Assembly: GCA_019359885.1 (NCBI GenBank)
Contig: JAHBCN010002969.1
Coordinates: 18,214-82,213, forward strand
Direction of reading: 5' to 3'
From: Listronotus oregonensis
Lineage: Eukaryota; Arthropoda; Insecta; Coleoptera; Curculionidae
DNA length: 64,000 nt
Shown: positions 20,911 through 33,214 of the stretch, one piece after another
Layout: the number at the start of each line of letters is the position of its first letter
Numbering within the stretch: the first letter of the stretch is position 1
Position numbers and translations under genes: made by a program
Notes under the pieces: generated by a model
Databases searched by the model: none
What the model was told of the DNA's origin: nothing
The model's input: the letters and a program-made list of their open reading frames with translations, nothing else

Positions 20911-23309
20911 TATTTAGGGAGAATATTTCTAGAATGGAGAAATATGGGAGTATTATACTATTAAAATGGTTTTTTTTGTCATACAATTTTTAATTTCATT
21001 CAACATAATTAAAACTATAACTGAAATCGTTTTTCTTTTATTACTTTATCTATTTCTTTATCGTGTACATGACCAAATCGACTCATTTTGACTGATTTTG
21101 ACGTTTCTAATTGGCAATACAAACAAACAGGTTTGATTGTTCTGTGTTTGTAAGTAAGTGGAAATACCACGTTGTCTAAGCAACGTAAAATTTCCGCTGA
21201 AATTTTTTGATTTTTAACGTGTCTTATGGGAAAATTTATAGATGAGTAAAATATTCACCTAAATAGCTTTAGAGCTGCGCCTGCCCTATTCTTCTTGGAC
21301 AAAAGAAAAATTTTAGCAATTAATAAATACCAAAAAATGCGCGTGCGATCACTCAAGAAATATTTTTAACTACAAAAACCGCTTAAGATTGCAGGAGGAA
21401 AAAACTTCACCAAGAAGGCTTAGAATGTAGAAAGGTTAGGATGAAGAAAAAAGAATACAAAATTTAAAGAGATTTTAGGCCAGCCTTGCTATTAATTTTT
21501 TTTTATTTTGTTTCATATGAAAATATATTTATGTCAAGACCCCCGTCATTTTTTAGGGGTTCTTTTTTTTTAGATAATTTAAAACTAAAGAAATTCTATC
21601 TTGGAGAATAGATTTAAGAGTTGGTACTCAAACAGGCGGTGTATTTACTTTTCCTTTGCTTTTTTCTGGAAAATGTAATTAAGCCTGGATTACAGCATTT
21701 TATTATACAGCACCGTTAACAAAGATATTGATATAATACCAGACAACGAAATTAAACGGAGACAAGAAACAAAAGATAATTAAAATATTTTTATTTATGA
21801 AATAAATTAGCTAAGCTAACCAAAACTGCGGAAACTTAAAGGCTAAACATACGTTTAATTGGTTAATAATTTTACTACTTCCTTTAATCAATCATAAAGC
21901 AAATAAGCAGAGTGGTCAGCGAAGCCAAAATCTATGATATATTACAATTGCTTTTTAAATAAATATCTTCATAATAATAAATAATACTTTCTTTAAAGTA
22001 TATTTATTAAATTTTATATTTTACACTTAATACCTTAAACGACGAAGCTAAGATACTTTATTACTTAAAAACATTAAATTTTATTGCTGGCTACTATACA
22101 CGGTGTTACTTTAGAGAGTAAAACCCATGTAAGTTAGAGAGTGATCAAACATGGTTCTCTCAGAGAGGTCCAAAAAATTTGTTAAATAAAAAAAAATCAA
22201 AAAAGCGCATTTTTTACTTAATTTGCCCATATCTTTGTTAATATTGGTCGAGAAAAAAATCTCAGAAAGAAAAAAGTTTCGTAACCAATTTAAATTAAAA
22301 GGGTACAATTAGGTATAATTAAAAATTAATAATTAAAGATCAGCCTCTTGCCAAAATAAAATATAGCAACAATGACAAACGCAATGTTGTTATTTAACAG
22401 AACAATTCAATTGATAATGTAAATAAATGTTACTAAACAACAGCCAACTTCCTTATGTTTTTTCTATGTTATTTAATTGTACACAATTGCTCTCCTTTTA
22501 TGCAGCGGCGATTTTCTCAAAAACCGTTAGTTGTATTAAAAAAATGCAAGAAACCAAAAATTTAAAAATTTCTATGGCCGACTTGTTGCTGGTCATCAAA
22601 AGTGTATGCGCCTCTCATTCCTCCCAATTCTCGTTTTTTTAGGTGATATTTCTGCAGATGAGGACGACGAATGAATATGAAAATTTTAAAAAATGGTGTT
22701 TTTGGCTTTTTTTTCATGTAAATAAAAATTTGTTTCAAATATGATTCCTTTTATCAAAACCTTATTCCCCTTAAATTAAAGGTAGTACGATTTTGTTTGA
22801 GCTAGGAGGTTTGTTGACCTATGGCCCTCACTCACGTTTGCCAACTCCTTAAATGTAACCGAGGTTATCATAAGATAATTGATTTTGGAGGTGATGAAGT
22901 TGATAGTAGGGCACCAGCGCGCACTTAGAATACTGTTTTCACCTTATTAGCGAAATGTCAAGACATGCTATTTCTTCAACACGATCTAAGGACGTTACGG
23001 ATTGATCCAGACTTTAGAGTTATTATACGTATTTGTAGGAAATTTTGTATCCTTTAATTTGGTGTATCATAATGGTCATTAAAAACGCTTATTTTCGAGA
23101 TATAGTTAAAAAAAACTAAAAAAGTGTCGAAAATAGGATGTTTTTTTGCAAGTTCTTTGTGAAGCTCATGCCTGACGAGGTAGCAAACCTCAGATTCTAA
23201 AAGACATGAAAAACCGATGAGGAAAAAACTTCTACATTTTTTTTCTAGAAACGCCGTTTCTAAACCTTCGATGACTGAACTAATGGGACATCTTATTATA
23301 GTTTTACAG
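20911..23309. other. No recognisable gene; a diverged repeat at ~21690-21960
   Basis: The tract with CTGCGGAAACTTAAAGGCTA, then a CATACGTTTAAT-like block, CTACTTCCT and AAAGCAAATAA resembles 24100-24240 (TGCGGAAATTTTATAGTTAA, CATATGTTTAAT, CTACTTCCT, AAAGCAAATAA) in the same orientation. No protein family is recognised. Short frames at 22111-22308 and 22427-22642 are unsupported. Confidence 0.4.
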
Positions 23310-23313
23310 GAAG

Positions 23314-23990
23314 TTTCACAAGTACCGTTTAATAATTTATCTGCTTAAGGAATATAAAAATGTATAAAGAAAATTAATTTATTTTTGTAAGACACCCTGA
23401 CTAGTAATAATAAAATATCCCATTTAAAAGTCCCTTGGGGTTATCTCAAGGATAACATATTAAAAAATTATGAAGATCGAACAATCAAAACTTTAAATAA
23501 GACCAAATGCAAATAAAATTTATGCCCGTTTTTAGATACCACACTCTTTGGTTATATAAAAAAAATGTTTCATTTAAATGTTATTTCTCTGACCCTAAAA
23601 AAAACATATTTTGGTTAAAAATCACATGTTAGGTGTGTTTCTTTACATAAGATTTTAACAGGCAGATGTTTTAAAATTCTTCATCTTTATTTCCGAAAAT
23701 TAATGTGATGCTGATCTTAGGTAAAAATTTAAAAATTTAAAATGGCGTATTAAAAATAGCAAATTTTGGAATTTATTAACCGATTTGTCTCAAATTAGAA
23801 ATATAAGGAATCGATTTCTTTGGATCAAATATTTTTAAAAAGGAATCGATTCCGGATCATTTTAAAATTATTTAATGAAACCGGATCACGAATCCTTTTT
23901 TTAAGTAATCAATTCCAGCTTTTGAATCCTTAAAAGGAATCGATTCCTGAATTCGATTCCAAAAGGATTCAATTCCTATCCAGCTCTGGA
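23314..23990 (+). repeat. Dispersed repeat, copy A (copy B at 46708-46943)
   Basis: CAAGTACCGTTTAATAATTT, then TTTTTGTAAGACACCCTGAC, GGGTTATCTCAAGGATAACA and AAGATCGAACAATCAAAACT align in order with copy B (CAAGTACCGTTTAATAATTT, TTTTTGTAAGACACCCTGAC, GGGTTATCTCAAGGATAACA, AAGATCGAGCAATCAAAACT). Both end with CCAGCTCTGG preceded by an ATTCGATTCC block. Copy A has an extra ~400 bp (about 23530-23940) that holds several GGAATCGATTCC-type motifs. The end CCAGCTCTG (complement CAGAGCTGG) is hAT-like, but no 8-bp duplication was confirmed. Confidence 0.7.
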
Positions 23991-23999
23991 AGTTCATAA

Positions 24000-25340
24000 G
24001 TTTGTCGCAAGTATTTACGAACACGCTGTATAAAAGTAAGTAGATAAATAAGAAGTGAATATTTAAAGTTTAGTAATACATTTCAGCGTAATTAACTGAA
24101 TTAAATAAGCAAAGATAATGCGGAAATTTTATAGTTAAAACATATGTTTAATGCGTTGCAAAAGTGTCTACTTCCTTAAAATATAGTAAAAATGTTGAAA
24201 TCTTAAAGCAAATAAATAACGCTGTAGTCAGTGTGTATATTAAGCCACAAAGGTGATATATTATTTTGTTATCTTTTAACATAAATATCAAAGAAAACAC
24301 TTTCTATTATGAAAACATAATATAGCTGTTGTTATTTAAGATGAAACTTTTATGTAACATATTACTTTGTTAATTATTCTAATTCCTTATACACGGTCTA
24401 ATTCCACCGAATTAGGATTTCGCTAGACACAATGGAATTAATTTTTAGGGTAATTTTTGATATATTAATGTAAAAGTAGGTAGCTATGTTTGCTTATCCA
24501 AATATCTACAATAAATTAATTGATAATTTTGTTATGACGTAATAACAACAGTTAATTAATTTGTTTATAATCAACGAATAATGAATAATAAGCCATATTA
24601 CATCGAAAGTCAAATAAATCATTTCACGAAAATGTTTACAAGTCGATGCCTATTTCACATTGTTTAAGAGACTGTAAACAATACCAATCAAAGAAAGAAA
24701 GAAAAATAAAGAAAGTTATCGTCAAAAATATTAAACTTTTTATGAAAACGTTAAATGGCACCTAATAACACTAAAAGGATTTTTTCGTGACATACCGTTT
24801 TTAACTACTGGTAATATCACTTTTACCCCCACCATCCTAACCGTGCTTAACCCGCTTATCATGGCAAAAACAAAACGGATTACGTAGGTCACGCGTGTGT
24901 CAACTCACCTACTAATCGTTTAATACACTTTAAAGTTTAAATCCAAATGTAAGGTCTTTGTAGCGTTAAGAAATAAGTCGAAAAGATAAGATATAAACCA
25001 AACTTTTCATTTAATAAAATATCAGCTGTTTCCAAGTCAACTGTAACAAGTAAATCTTTTCCTCTGATTTAAATATAATTGCACTCTTTCGTCCATTTGG
25101 AAATAAACTGATTAAACCGAAAAATCTAATCCAAATGGTCGTTAAACCATAGCAAAAAGATATATAAGAACCAAAACAATAGAAAAGTCGCAAATCCTCC
25201 ATTATTTTAATTTGACACTTGACACAATCATTATAAACGCTCCTCCCGACTAGTGGCGTTACCGCTTCTCGCGAAAATAAACCGTTATGTTAACTGTCCT
25301 AACAATTTTCAAGGCGGTATGTCGCTAAAATTTGTTTTCA
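24000..25340. other. No recognisable gene; diverged repeat segments
   Basis: 24100-24240 resembles 21830-21930. A block near 24470-24570 (TAATGTAAAAGTAGGTAGCT ... TAATAACAACAGTTAATTAA) resembles 27177-27265 (TAACTGTAAAAGTAGATAAT ... TAATAACAACGCATAATTTA). No coding frame is supportable; the minus frame 25011-25202 is unsupported. Confidence 0.4.
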
Positions 25341-25345
25341 GTGGT

Positions 25346-25680
25346 AGGGTTGCCAAGCGTCCTCCAGCCAGGAGGACTGTCCTCCTTTAAACCAAAATGT
25401 CCTGCGTTCGCAATTTGTTCTTCTGTCTGTAGTCATAATGTGTTGCCAATTTTTGAAAAAACAATTTCAACATTGGAGGCCAAAAATCACATTTTACTGA
25501 TCTTTCAAAAGATTTAAAGGTAATTGTAAAATTTTTTTATAGGGTCCATACGTTCAGAATATCTTTTATAACCAAACATTTTGTCTCTTGAATTTGTTCT
25601 TCTCTAGATTATTGTTGCAATTTTGATAAAAACTTAACATGGAGCAATTCCTGAGATCTTTAAAAGACTTAGTATTTAAG
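25346..25680. repeat. Diverged direct repeat with a hAT-like left terminus
   Basis: TAGGGTTGCCAAGCGTCCTC at 25347 looks like a hAT terminus. From 25409 (AATTTGTTCTTCTGTCTG...TTGCCAATTTTTGAAAAA...TTCAACATTGGAG...GATCTTTCAAAAGATTTAAA) a related block recurs at about 25589 (AATTTGTTCTTCTCTAGA...TTGCAATTTTGATAAAAA...TTAACATGGAG...GATCTTTAAAAGACTTAGTA). No matching right terminus was found. Confidence 0.45.
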
Positions 25681-25849
25681 CAACTAACTTTTAAATAAAC
25701 ATTTTAAGTCTTTTATTCAAATAATATTATATGCCAGTATTATTATTAATACAATGTTATAAGTTTATACTATGTTTACCTAATAAATAAAATACAGTAT
25801 AACAATAACAAACTAGTAATATGCCATTTTTATTTCTTAAAAATAGTAC

Positions 25850-26984
25850 CGGGTAAATGTCTTCCCCTGCTCTGTATGCACTCTTGATTTCTTTCATGAA
25901 AATTCGCATAACACGATGCCACATATACACAGGAATGTTAGCAATTTCTTCAATAATGTTTCTTTAAGGCCCCTAAATAATTCTTGGTTTATTAATGAAC
26001 ACATTTTGCTTTAGGTAGCCCCACAAAAAGTAATCACAAGCCGTTAGGTCTGGCAACCTTGACGGCCAGTCAATGTCTCCTCGTCTGAAAATAACATGTT
26101 GCTGAAACAATCTTTACAAGGAACTTAATGACGCTCTCGTGGTGTTTGAAGTGGCACCATCCTACTGAAACTATGTTTGATTGTTATGTGGAAATCTGTT
26201 CAAGCGGTGACTCAGAAATCGGATTATCATACCGGTATAACGCACAGAGTTAATGGAAACAGCATTCTCATTCTCATCTTCAAAAAAATAGGGCCCTATA
26301 ATTCCCACTAAAAACATTGCACACCATACCGTCACTTTTGGGCTATGTAATGATTGTTCGTGGAGCTCCTGTGGATTTTCTCTCAGAAACGACAATTTTG
26401 TTTGTTGTCACACATCCACAAATTGTGTATATCGATTTTATTCTCAAGCAGGGTTTTAGCAAAACAAACAAGTTGGGATGTTTGTTGGTTTCAGTGCTTG
26501 GACAATTTTAAATTTTTTATGGATGAAAATTGTGATCTTTAGCAAAATTGATGTAAAGATGACCTACAAATTATTAACGCTTGGGCTCGTTTTCGGACTA
26601 TGTTCCACAGATACTCTTACACGAACGATGTTTTCAGGCGTTTATATACTCGTATTTGGTCCTTTATGTTTGACATTGACAGCTGAGTCTGTTGTTTTAA
26701 ATTTACGAACCATTCCTTTATAGCATGAGCAGAAGGAACTCTGCCATGTCGACCAATTTGGAAATAAAGTCGGAAATGTCGCTGACAATGAGCGGCAACC
26801 ACACAGTTATTGTTTTTATAGGACGACTTAATTATAAATGCACGTTGCTCACCAGACCACTGCTCCATGATTACTAAATGGCATACAGTGACAGATAATT
26901 TCAAAACACAATCCATAGCCAACTATGCATAGTTACGGAATAACAACATTATCAAAACTTCCCGCTCCCGGGGACCACCTTGTA
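25850..26984 (-). pseudogene. Tc1/mariner-type transposase, decayed
   Basis: Minus-strand blocks in order: an N-terminal DNA-binding region from 26871 (MEQWSGEQRAFIIKS, NNCVVAAHCQRHFRLYFQIG, RHGRVPSAHAIKEW), the catalytic-domain block from 26395 (ENPQELHEQSLHSPKVTVWC, IGPYFFEDENENAV), QDGATSNTTRES, and then WPSRLPDLTACDYFLWGYLK with VYMWHRVMRIFMKEIKSAYR near the end. These are the helix-turn-helix and DD(D/E) catalytic motifs of the mariner-related transposases abundant in arthropods. Stops and frameshifts separate the blocks, and part of the central region is lost. The 5' terminus appears to be CAAGGTGGTCCCCGGGAGCG, ending at 26982 beside TA; the other terminus was not found. Inactive. Confidence 0.8.
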
Positions 26985-28533
26985 TAATTATGAACTATAA
27001 AGGTATTTCACAATGCACTAGTTAGTCGCAGTAAAGAATATGTTTAGGGCACAATCACTTTTTAGCCTAACCTAACCTACCCTAATATCCCACATAAACT
27101 TTTACGTGTGAGTAACTAAAATTTTATTTTTACCATGACCCAATTATTAATTGGAATAAGCGTTTATTTTTACATAACTGTAAAAGTAGATAATCATATT
27201 TGTCTGTAACAAATTTATGGATGTTTTTGTGGTTACCTAATAACAACGCATAATTTAATTTGTTTATTAATAAATATAACAAATATGCACAAATGATGAA
27301 TAAACTTTATAAATTATTCTGATTCATCCGATAATAAGAAATTCAGTACGTTATTTCCATTTACTTGGTTAATTTAAACCGCACTAATAGCTTTGCTTGG
27401 ATAAGCTATGACATAAAAGTTTATTAAAACAAATAAAATTTGTATAAGTTATGTAATTATTTTCTCTGGTATTTTGCTGAATTTTAGATTTAATGGTAAT
27501 TACCATTAAACTTTCTGAAATTATTTGTCATTTAATTGTCAGTAATTTTATGGGATTTATGACTAAAATAAATATACTTTCCCAATAAGGATTTATAATT
27601 TTTAAAAAACAGAGCTAAACTGAAAATGTTTTAAAATGCTACGTAAAACGCTAAACTAAAATTTATATATAATTTAGTTTTTTGTTTAAAAGAATTAGGT
27701 TTTAACCGCTAATTCCAATTTTAGTTCTAATTCTAATATAAACAAGTGTATCTGGCCAATAAATTTTTTTTAAAAATACATTTTTGATACAGCATATTCG
27801 AAATATAAAAATACATGTTAAAAAATAAATCTGGTTTATCACAACAGTTAACAAAAAAATTTAATATATATTTTTTTTGTTTTCCTAATTTTAAGTATTC
27901 TTTTCTCGGTATCACATTTTACACAAAAAAAAAACAAACTTTATCTAGCTTTAAGATATAAATTTGTATATATTTTAATTAAAATTTCATACATCATTTG
28001 TGGGAGTGCTGTAATATGAATATGTAAAATATATTTCATATATTTAGAATTTTTTATAGAAATGACATTAAATATTGAAATAAACTGTTTTTAAAACAGA
28101 TATCAAAAGATAACATATTGCAATAGAACTAACTTCATAGATTCATTATGTGATTAGTTCGCTCTGATCACATGTTTAAAAGGTATCCTTGTAATTAGTG
28201 TGAAAGATGCTATCAAAGTTTTATGGTCAATATTTATTTCCTTTCGGTTTGGTTTCCCATCTATAAGTAACTTTTACTCTTGGTTTATATCGTCATATAA
28301 ATAACAAAACTAAAAGAAGAAGAATAAATAACTGCGACAATATACTTCACCTTAATTTTGTGCGCATTTTTGTTGTTGTTTATTCAATACAACAACGTCA
28401 ATTTTATTAATAACAAATGAAAAAAATATTGTTTTGCAATTAACCAATCAGAAAGCTACAAAAATACCATTAGTATATAAACAAAATATTACGGCAAAGC
28501 ATCCGCAGAAAAAAAAACAAGAACTTTAAAATG
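26985..28533. other. No recognisable gene; A+T-rich spacer
   Basis: Includes a short CCTAACCTAACCTACCCTAA run at 27066-27085, too short to be a telomeric array. No coding frame is supported. Confidence 0.4.
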
Positions 28534-28541
28534 TTTAGTTC

Positions 28542-29520
28542 TAGTGATGGACCTTCCGATCTTCCGAACGATATTCGAATGTAGAAATGTTTCGAATGAT
28601 TCGAATATTTCTTTCAGATATTCGAATATTCGTATGAAAATCAGCTGGGGTATATTACCGCTACTTATCGGATGATAGTTCATTCGATTCGTGGTTCATT
28701 TAAGGTCAATCCTAGTTCAACCGAAAAATCTCTCAATTAAAATTCGATATTTAATAAAAAATGATATTTGTAGCCGGCAGTTAAACAAGTTTAACTGTAT
28801 ACTGTATACCTTTAATTCTAATTATTATAAGTATACAGTGTATACCTATAATAATTTCGTCCTAAATCAAACAAATTAGCCTATCGAATGACAATTTTAG
28901 TTTCTTCATTATCAAATATTAACAAATTTTCGCACCAATTACGCCAATTCATATCTATGTACTTAAAGTACTTAAATTTAAGCAAATTGAAAATCACTCG
29001 GAAAACCATAATATGCATTTCCATCATAATGAATTTTCAATTTAAAATGCAGATACTACACACAAAAAATTAATATCAGGAATAGAAATTGTCCACAAAG
29101 TGTCAACTTTTTTGGCGGCCACTGTATACTATTCTATACACCACACCAATAATTACGACAAAACGAAAACAAAACTTCCGCCGCACCACCAATAACAGCG
29201 AAACAAATTAAAAATGTACACGAATACGTATGCGAACACAACATCAACCCAACAACTAAAATAGTTGACTGAAATCAAAAGCCGAAACAAAATAATTAAC
29301 TTTTCATCTTCCGACAACTGATTCATCCGGAATAATTCGTAATTTCGAAAGCAAACGCTTCGACTTCGGGGTAAATCGACGCGACGGTCGGCGCACTATA
29401 TCGAATATCGACTGGCGCTGATTAGTCCAAGTTTAATATGTCGAATGATATTCCGAATATGAAGATCTTCCCGAATACGAATATTCGAATATTAAAATCA
29501 TCCGAATATGCCCGTCACTA
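28542..29520. mobile_element. hAT MITE with exact 8-bp target duplication
   Basis: Inverted termini start TAGTGATGGACCTTCCG on the left and end CGGGCAT...; the right end is the complement of TAGTGACGGGCATATTCGGA. The flanking 8 bp TTTAGTTC is identical at 28534-28541 and 29521-29528. Subterminal regions on both sides carry repeats of ATTCGAATATTCG. The interior holds no transposase; a segment near 29095-29126 (GTCAACTTTTTTGGCGGCCA then CTGTATA) resembles a Tc1/mariner end, so there may be a further nested fragment. Confidence 0.9.
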
Positions 29521-29528
29521 TTTAGTTC

Positions 29529-30600
29529 GACAGATGTTGGCAAAACCAGTTTGACATGAAATGTCACTTGATTTCATCAAAATTGCAGTAAAAAATTAAT
29601 GCAAGTTCTATTAGCTACAATTTATTGCAATAATATATTGTAACAATAAATTTGGGTTAAATTCTTGTTTTACATGACACAATAAAATGAGGTAAAAGAT
29701 GCCGTGTAGAGCGGACATTAAAAAAAACGAAACGTTCTTTTATCCAAAACTAATACAAAAATTATAGAGAGCAAGTAGTTAGGTAAAATTATGTAAATTA
29801 ATTCTGACCAAAAATAAATGTGACAAAGGGCTTTTTTGCTTCCTCCACTATATTTTTTTATAAAAATATTAAAAATGTAAGCAAATTTATTCTCTCCTCA
29901 AAACAAAAAAAAATATATTAACCCACTCTCCATTATGAAGAAGACTGGATATGATAATATGTTTTGAAATTTGTTAAACTCCAAAATATTTAGAAGACAC
30001 TCAACTTAATATAATTGAATCTTTCCCTGAACCCCCTCTATATGTCCAAACAATGGCGTATGCTTGGGGGGCCGCGGGGGCCCAGACCTTCCCACTTTTT
30101 GTAATAATTTAACACTTTGGAAAATAGTTTAATTTTTTAGCCAAATTATTTTATTACATTTTTAAATTTAACACGCAAATTATTCATAAGGTTAGTCTAT
30201 ATTAACTTTAAAAAAACGAAGAAAAATTATTAAAATCTCCACCTTTATCAGGTCACCCCTCATGATTTGACGCAATATCGCTTAAAAACGTAGATCACTT
30301 ATACTCTCCTTAAATATTGCACGTTAACAGAAATAAAAAACCATGGTTTTCGTAATAAAGATCTGCAAAAAGCTTCAAGTGTAATTTTTCGCAATAACAA
30401 TACTTTTTCCATAGCAACGGAGTAAAGAAAACATTAATAGGTAACATATTCCTTTTTTTAATTTATTATTTTTTGTAGTGGGAATCAAATTATGAACTAA
30501 AAAACAAATACAATTTCATTATAGCGATATAAATTATGCTCAGTTAAATAACCACATATTGTTATTTGTCTATCTAAAAGTGTAGTTTAAGTTTTTTTTA
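29529..30600. other. No recognisable gene; spacer
   Basis: Nothing supportable apart from a G-rich patch at about 30053-30095 (GGCGTATGCTTGGGGGGCCG) that resembles 54146-54190 (GGCTTATACTTACGGGGGCC) and may be a shared transposon terminus. Confidence 0.35.
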
Positions 30601-30637
30601 TTCCATGGGTTTTGCTATTAATTTTGGGTTTGTCATA

Positions 30638-31065
30638 TTGCGGCCCCATTCATCAGGTAGGTCAAAATAATAGCCAAATTGCGACCCAAAAATAAGGGTT
30701 AGCCTGAATAAAACTTTCAGTTATAAATGATTACTTAGTTTGATCCAAACAGGATGGAATGATTGCGGCCCATAATAAATACCATATTAAAAATTATTAT
30801 TATTTTGTTAATAACTTCCACGTAGAAATAATTTGGACAAATTCAAAAGCCCTCAGCGCTGGTCGGTCATGGTTAGTTCTAGTTGGTTAAAGTGGCTTTT
30901 TATTTTCCCCAATTATATTTCAGGCGTGATAAATCACTAAAAGTAGGAACAGTAAACTTTTCCGTTTGGGCCGCAATTCTGCCAATTCTAAATTTATTCT
31001 ATTTTTTGAGCCGCCATACATAAACTAAGAAAAAGTTTATACCTGCCTATTTGGGCCGCAATTTG
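30638..31065. repeat. Cluster of five AATTGCGGCCCAAA-like motifs, inverted halves
   Basis: Plus-strand copies lie at about 30638, 30678 and 30751, and minus-strand copies at about 30964 and 31046. Two of them share longer context (AGCCAAATTGCGACCCAAAA versus the complement ATCCAAATTGCGGCCCAAAT). The symmetric arrangement around 30850 suggests subterminal repeats of an unrecognised DNA element. No terminal duplication was found. Confidence 0.5.
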
Positions 31066-31079
31066 GATATTTGGCGCTT

Positions 31080-33214
31080 CTGTAAAGTGGATTTTGTTTT
31101 TCAACGAATTTTTATTTTTGGTTTTATTAGATTTTTTAAACTGTATAAATGTGTACGTCTCGTAGCTATTCGGTCACATTATGCATTCCTCGCTATTTCT
31201 GCGCTAAAATATTATATTTTGTAAATGGTAAAAACTATTCTCAAGAAATCCAAAATGCCATACTGAATTATTTTATTTCAACTATATATTTGTACCAGAT
31301 TGACAAAAACTCAGGTAAATGAAAAGCTATTAATGGTAAACACCTCTAGCGCGGCATCTTTTTTTTTTATTGATAATTGCATTTCTGCCAAAGCAAATTC
31401 ACCGCATATTCCGGAATTCAATGTAATTTTTTTATTTAAGTTGGTTTAACCATTGTGGCAATTTAGCGCGTCATTCATTCGGAAAACTAGTATTAACTTA
31501 TTTTGTGTAACACACCTAAGAGAGTTTAAATTAAATTGGCAACATCGCTTGCCGTGTTTAAGCTAGTTAAATAAAAATATCTGTTCTTAAGTATTACCAT
31601 CCTTTCTATAGCCAAATTATCAACCGTTATTTCAGAATTTTTTTATAATTTATTCAGGTTTATTTAACTAATATATTAATAATTAATTAGTGGGCAACAC
31701 CCCTAAGCATAATATACATAGCTATCATAATTCCATTTTTTTGTAAAAATCACTTGTATGTTCAGATAGGAAAGGAAAATTTAGATGGTAACTAATAAAA
31801 TAAATAACTTTCGTATGCTAACTTCAACACACTCTTTTTTACATCCTGTAAGGAGTAAGGGACATTTATTACGGGCTTGTTAAAAGTTGCATGAGTGCAA
31901 AAATGTAGGTCACATTAAATCCCGTTTTTTCTTAAAAATTACTGTCAAACACTTTGTTTTTAAAGACAAAATACGAAAACAAAAAAGTTGTTTTAGCGTC
32001 AAACAACAAAAATCCATCATTCCCTGACTAGTCAGCAACAAACAGCGTAAAAATCTTATTTGACTAACAAGAACTATCCCCCTGTAGTGCTTAGGCAAAT
32101 AATGAATTTAGTGTTTTTCTAAAACTTATTCAGGAATTACAGGAAATAACTGAATAATAAGTAAGTCAAACGTAATATAAGGCTATTACGATGTTTGCCA
32201 GCAATACATGTACTGACTGGTCATTTCAAGAAATGACGAGGTTTTAGTGTTTGACGTCGACATAATATATATTATTTTTTAATTTAAAATTTAAATAACC
32301 AATCGCTAATAAATAAATAAAAAATAAAACCTAACCCTACGCGACGACGACCACGAACACACACGCTTGCCAGTTTTGTGCAAAAGAGAGCTAAGTCCAA
32401 AATTTGTATCAGGAGCACAGCAAATAAAAGTGGTTAGTAATTTGGCTGGTTGCGATTGACTCTTTCTATAGTATGGTGCTTCCCGGAAATGTGATTGGTA
32501 AAATATATTATGTTTAAGTTTAACATTTAATTTCGTTTTTTTTGTTACGCACAAAAGAAATGAGACAATATTTTATAAAATTGTGCTCTTAAATACAAAT
32601 TTCTAAGAATCAGATTTTTAAATAAAGCCGTGAAAAAAATTGGGCTTAGCAAATCCGGGTTTTTTTACCAAAAATGTAGACTTAACTTTTTTCCTTACAT
32701 TTAAAATATAACCTAAAGGCCTGGAATAACTAAATAGCCTTGTGCATCGCAGTTATTCATGAGGTTAAGAGAATAATTTTATAAATATATTAACATTCGG
32801 GTTTAATTTATTGACATTTAAATAAATTTAACTAAGATTATTTTACTTAGAAATCAAAAATGAACAGAACCAATTAAGAAAATAAAGTGAGTTAAAAGAT
32901 GGGAAGAAACAAAAATATGCGGCTGGAAATATAAAAACGAAAATAAATGTTTTTATTTTTTATTGGATAGTCCACAAACATACAGTATTTTCAAGATATA
33001 AGAAAATGACTAGACATATCGATTAACTCTGATTGCAATAAAAATCCTCGAAATTGGTCCTTTATGGCCATGCCAACAGGAGTGAGAATAGTTCAGGTCC
33101 GCAATAAGATATCCGCGAATAAGACATCATGAATACTTATATATTATTTCGGTCAGGTAGAAATACGACCCTGTACGCAGTCAAGATTTTTAGTCAATTT
33201 CTTATATTTTGAAA
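31080..33214. other. No recognisable gene; unassigned minus-strand frame at 32306-32554
   Basis: The minus frame 32306-32554 (82 codons) has some compositional balance but no recognised motif or splice context. A perfect 12-bp palindrome CTGACTAGTCAG lies near 32023. Nothing else could be supported. Confidence 0.35.

Noticed and set aside
27066..27085. CCTAACCTAACCTACCCTAA as a telomeric array
   Set aside because: Only three or four imperfect repeats, with no extension. Such short runs are common in insect DNA.
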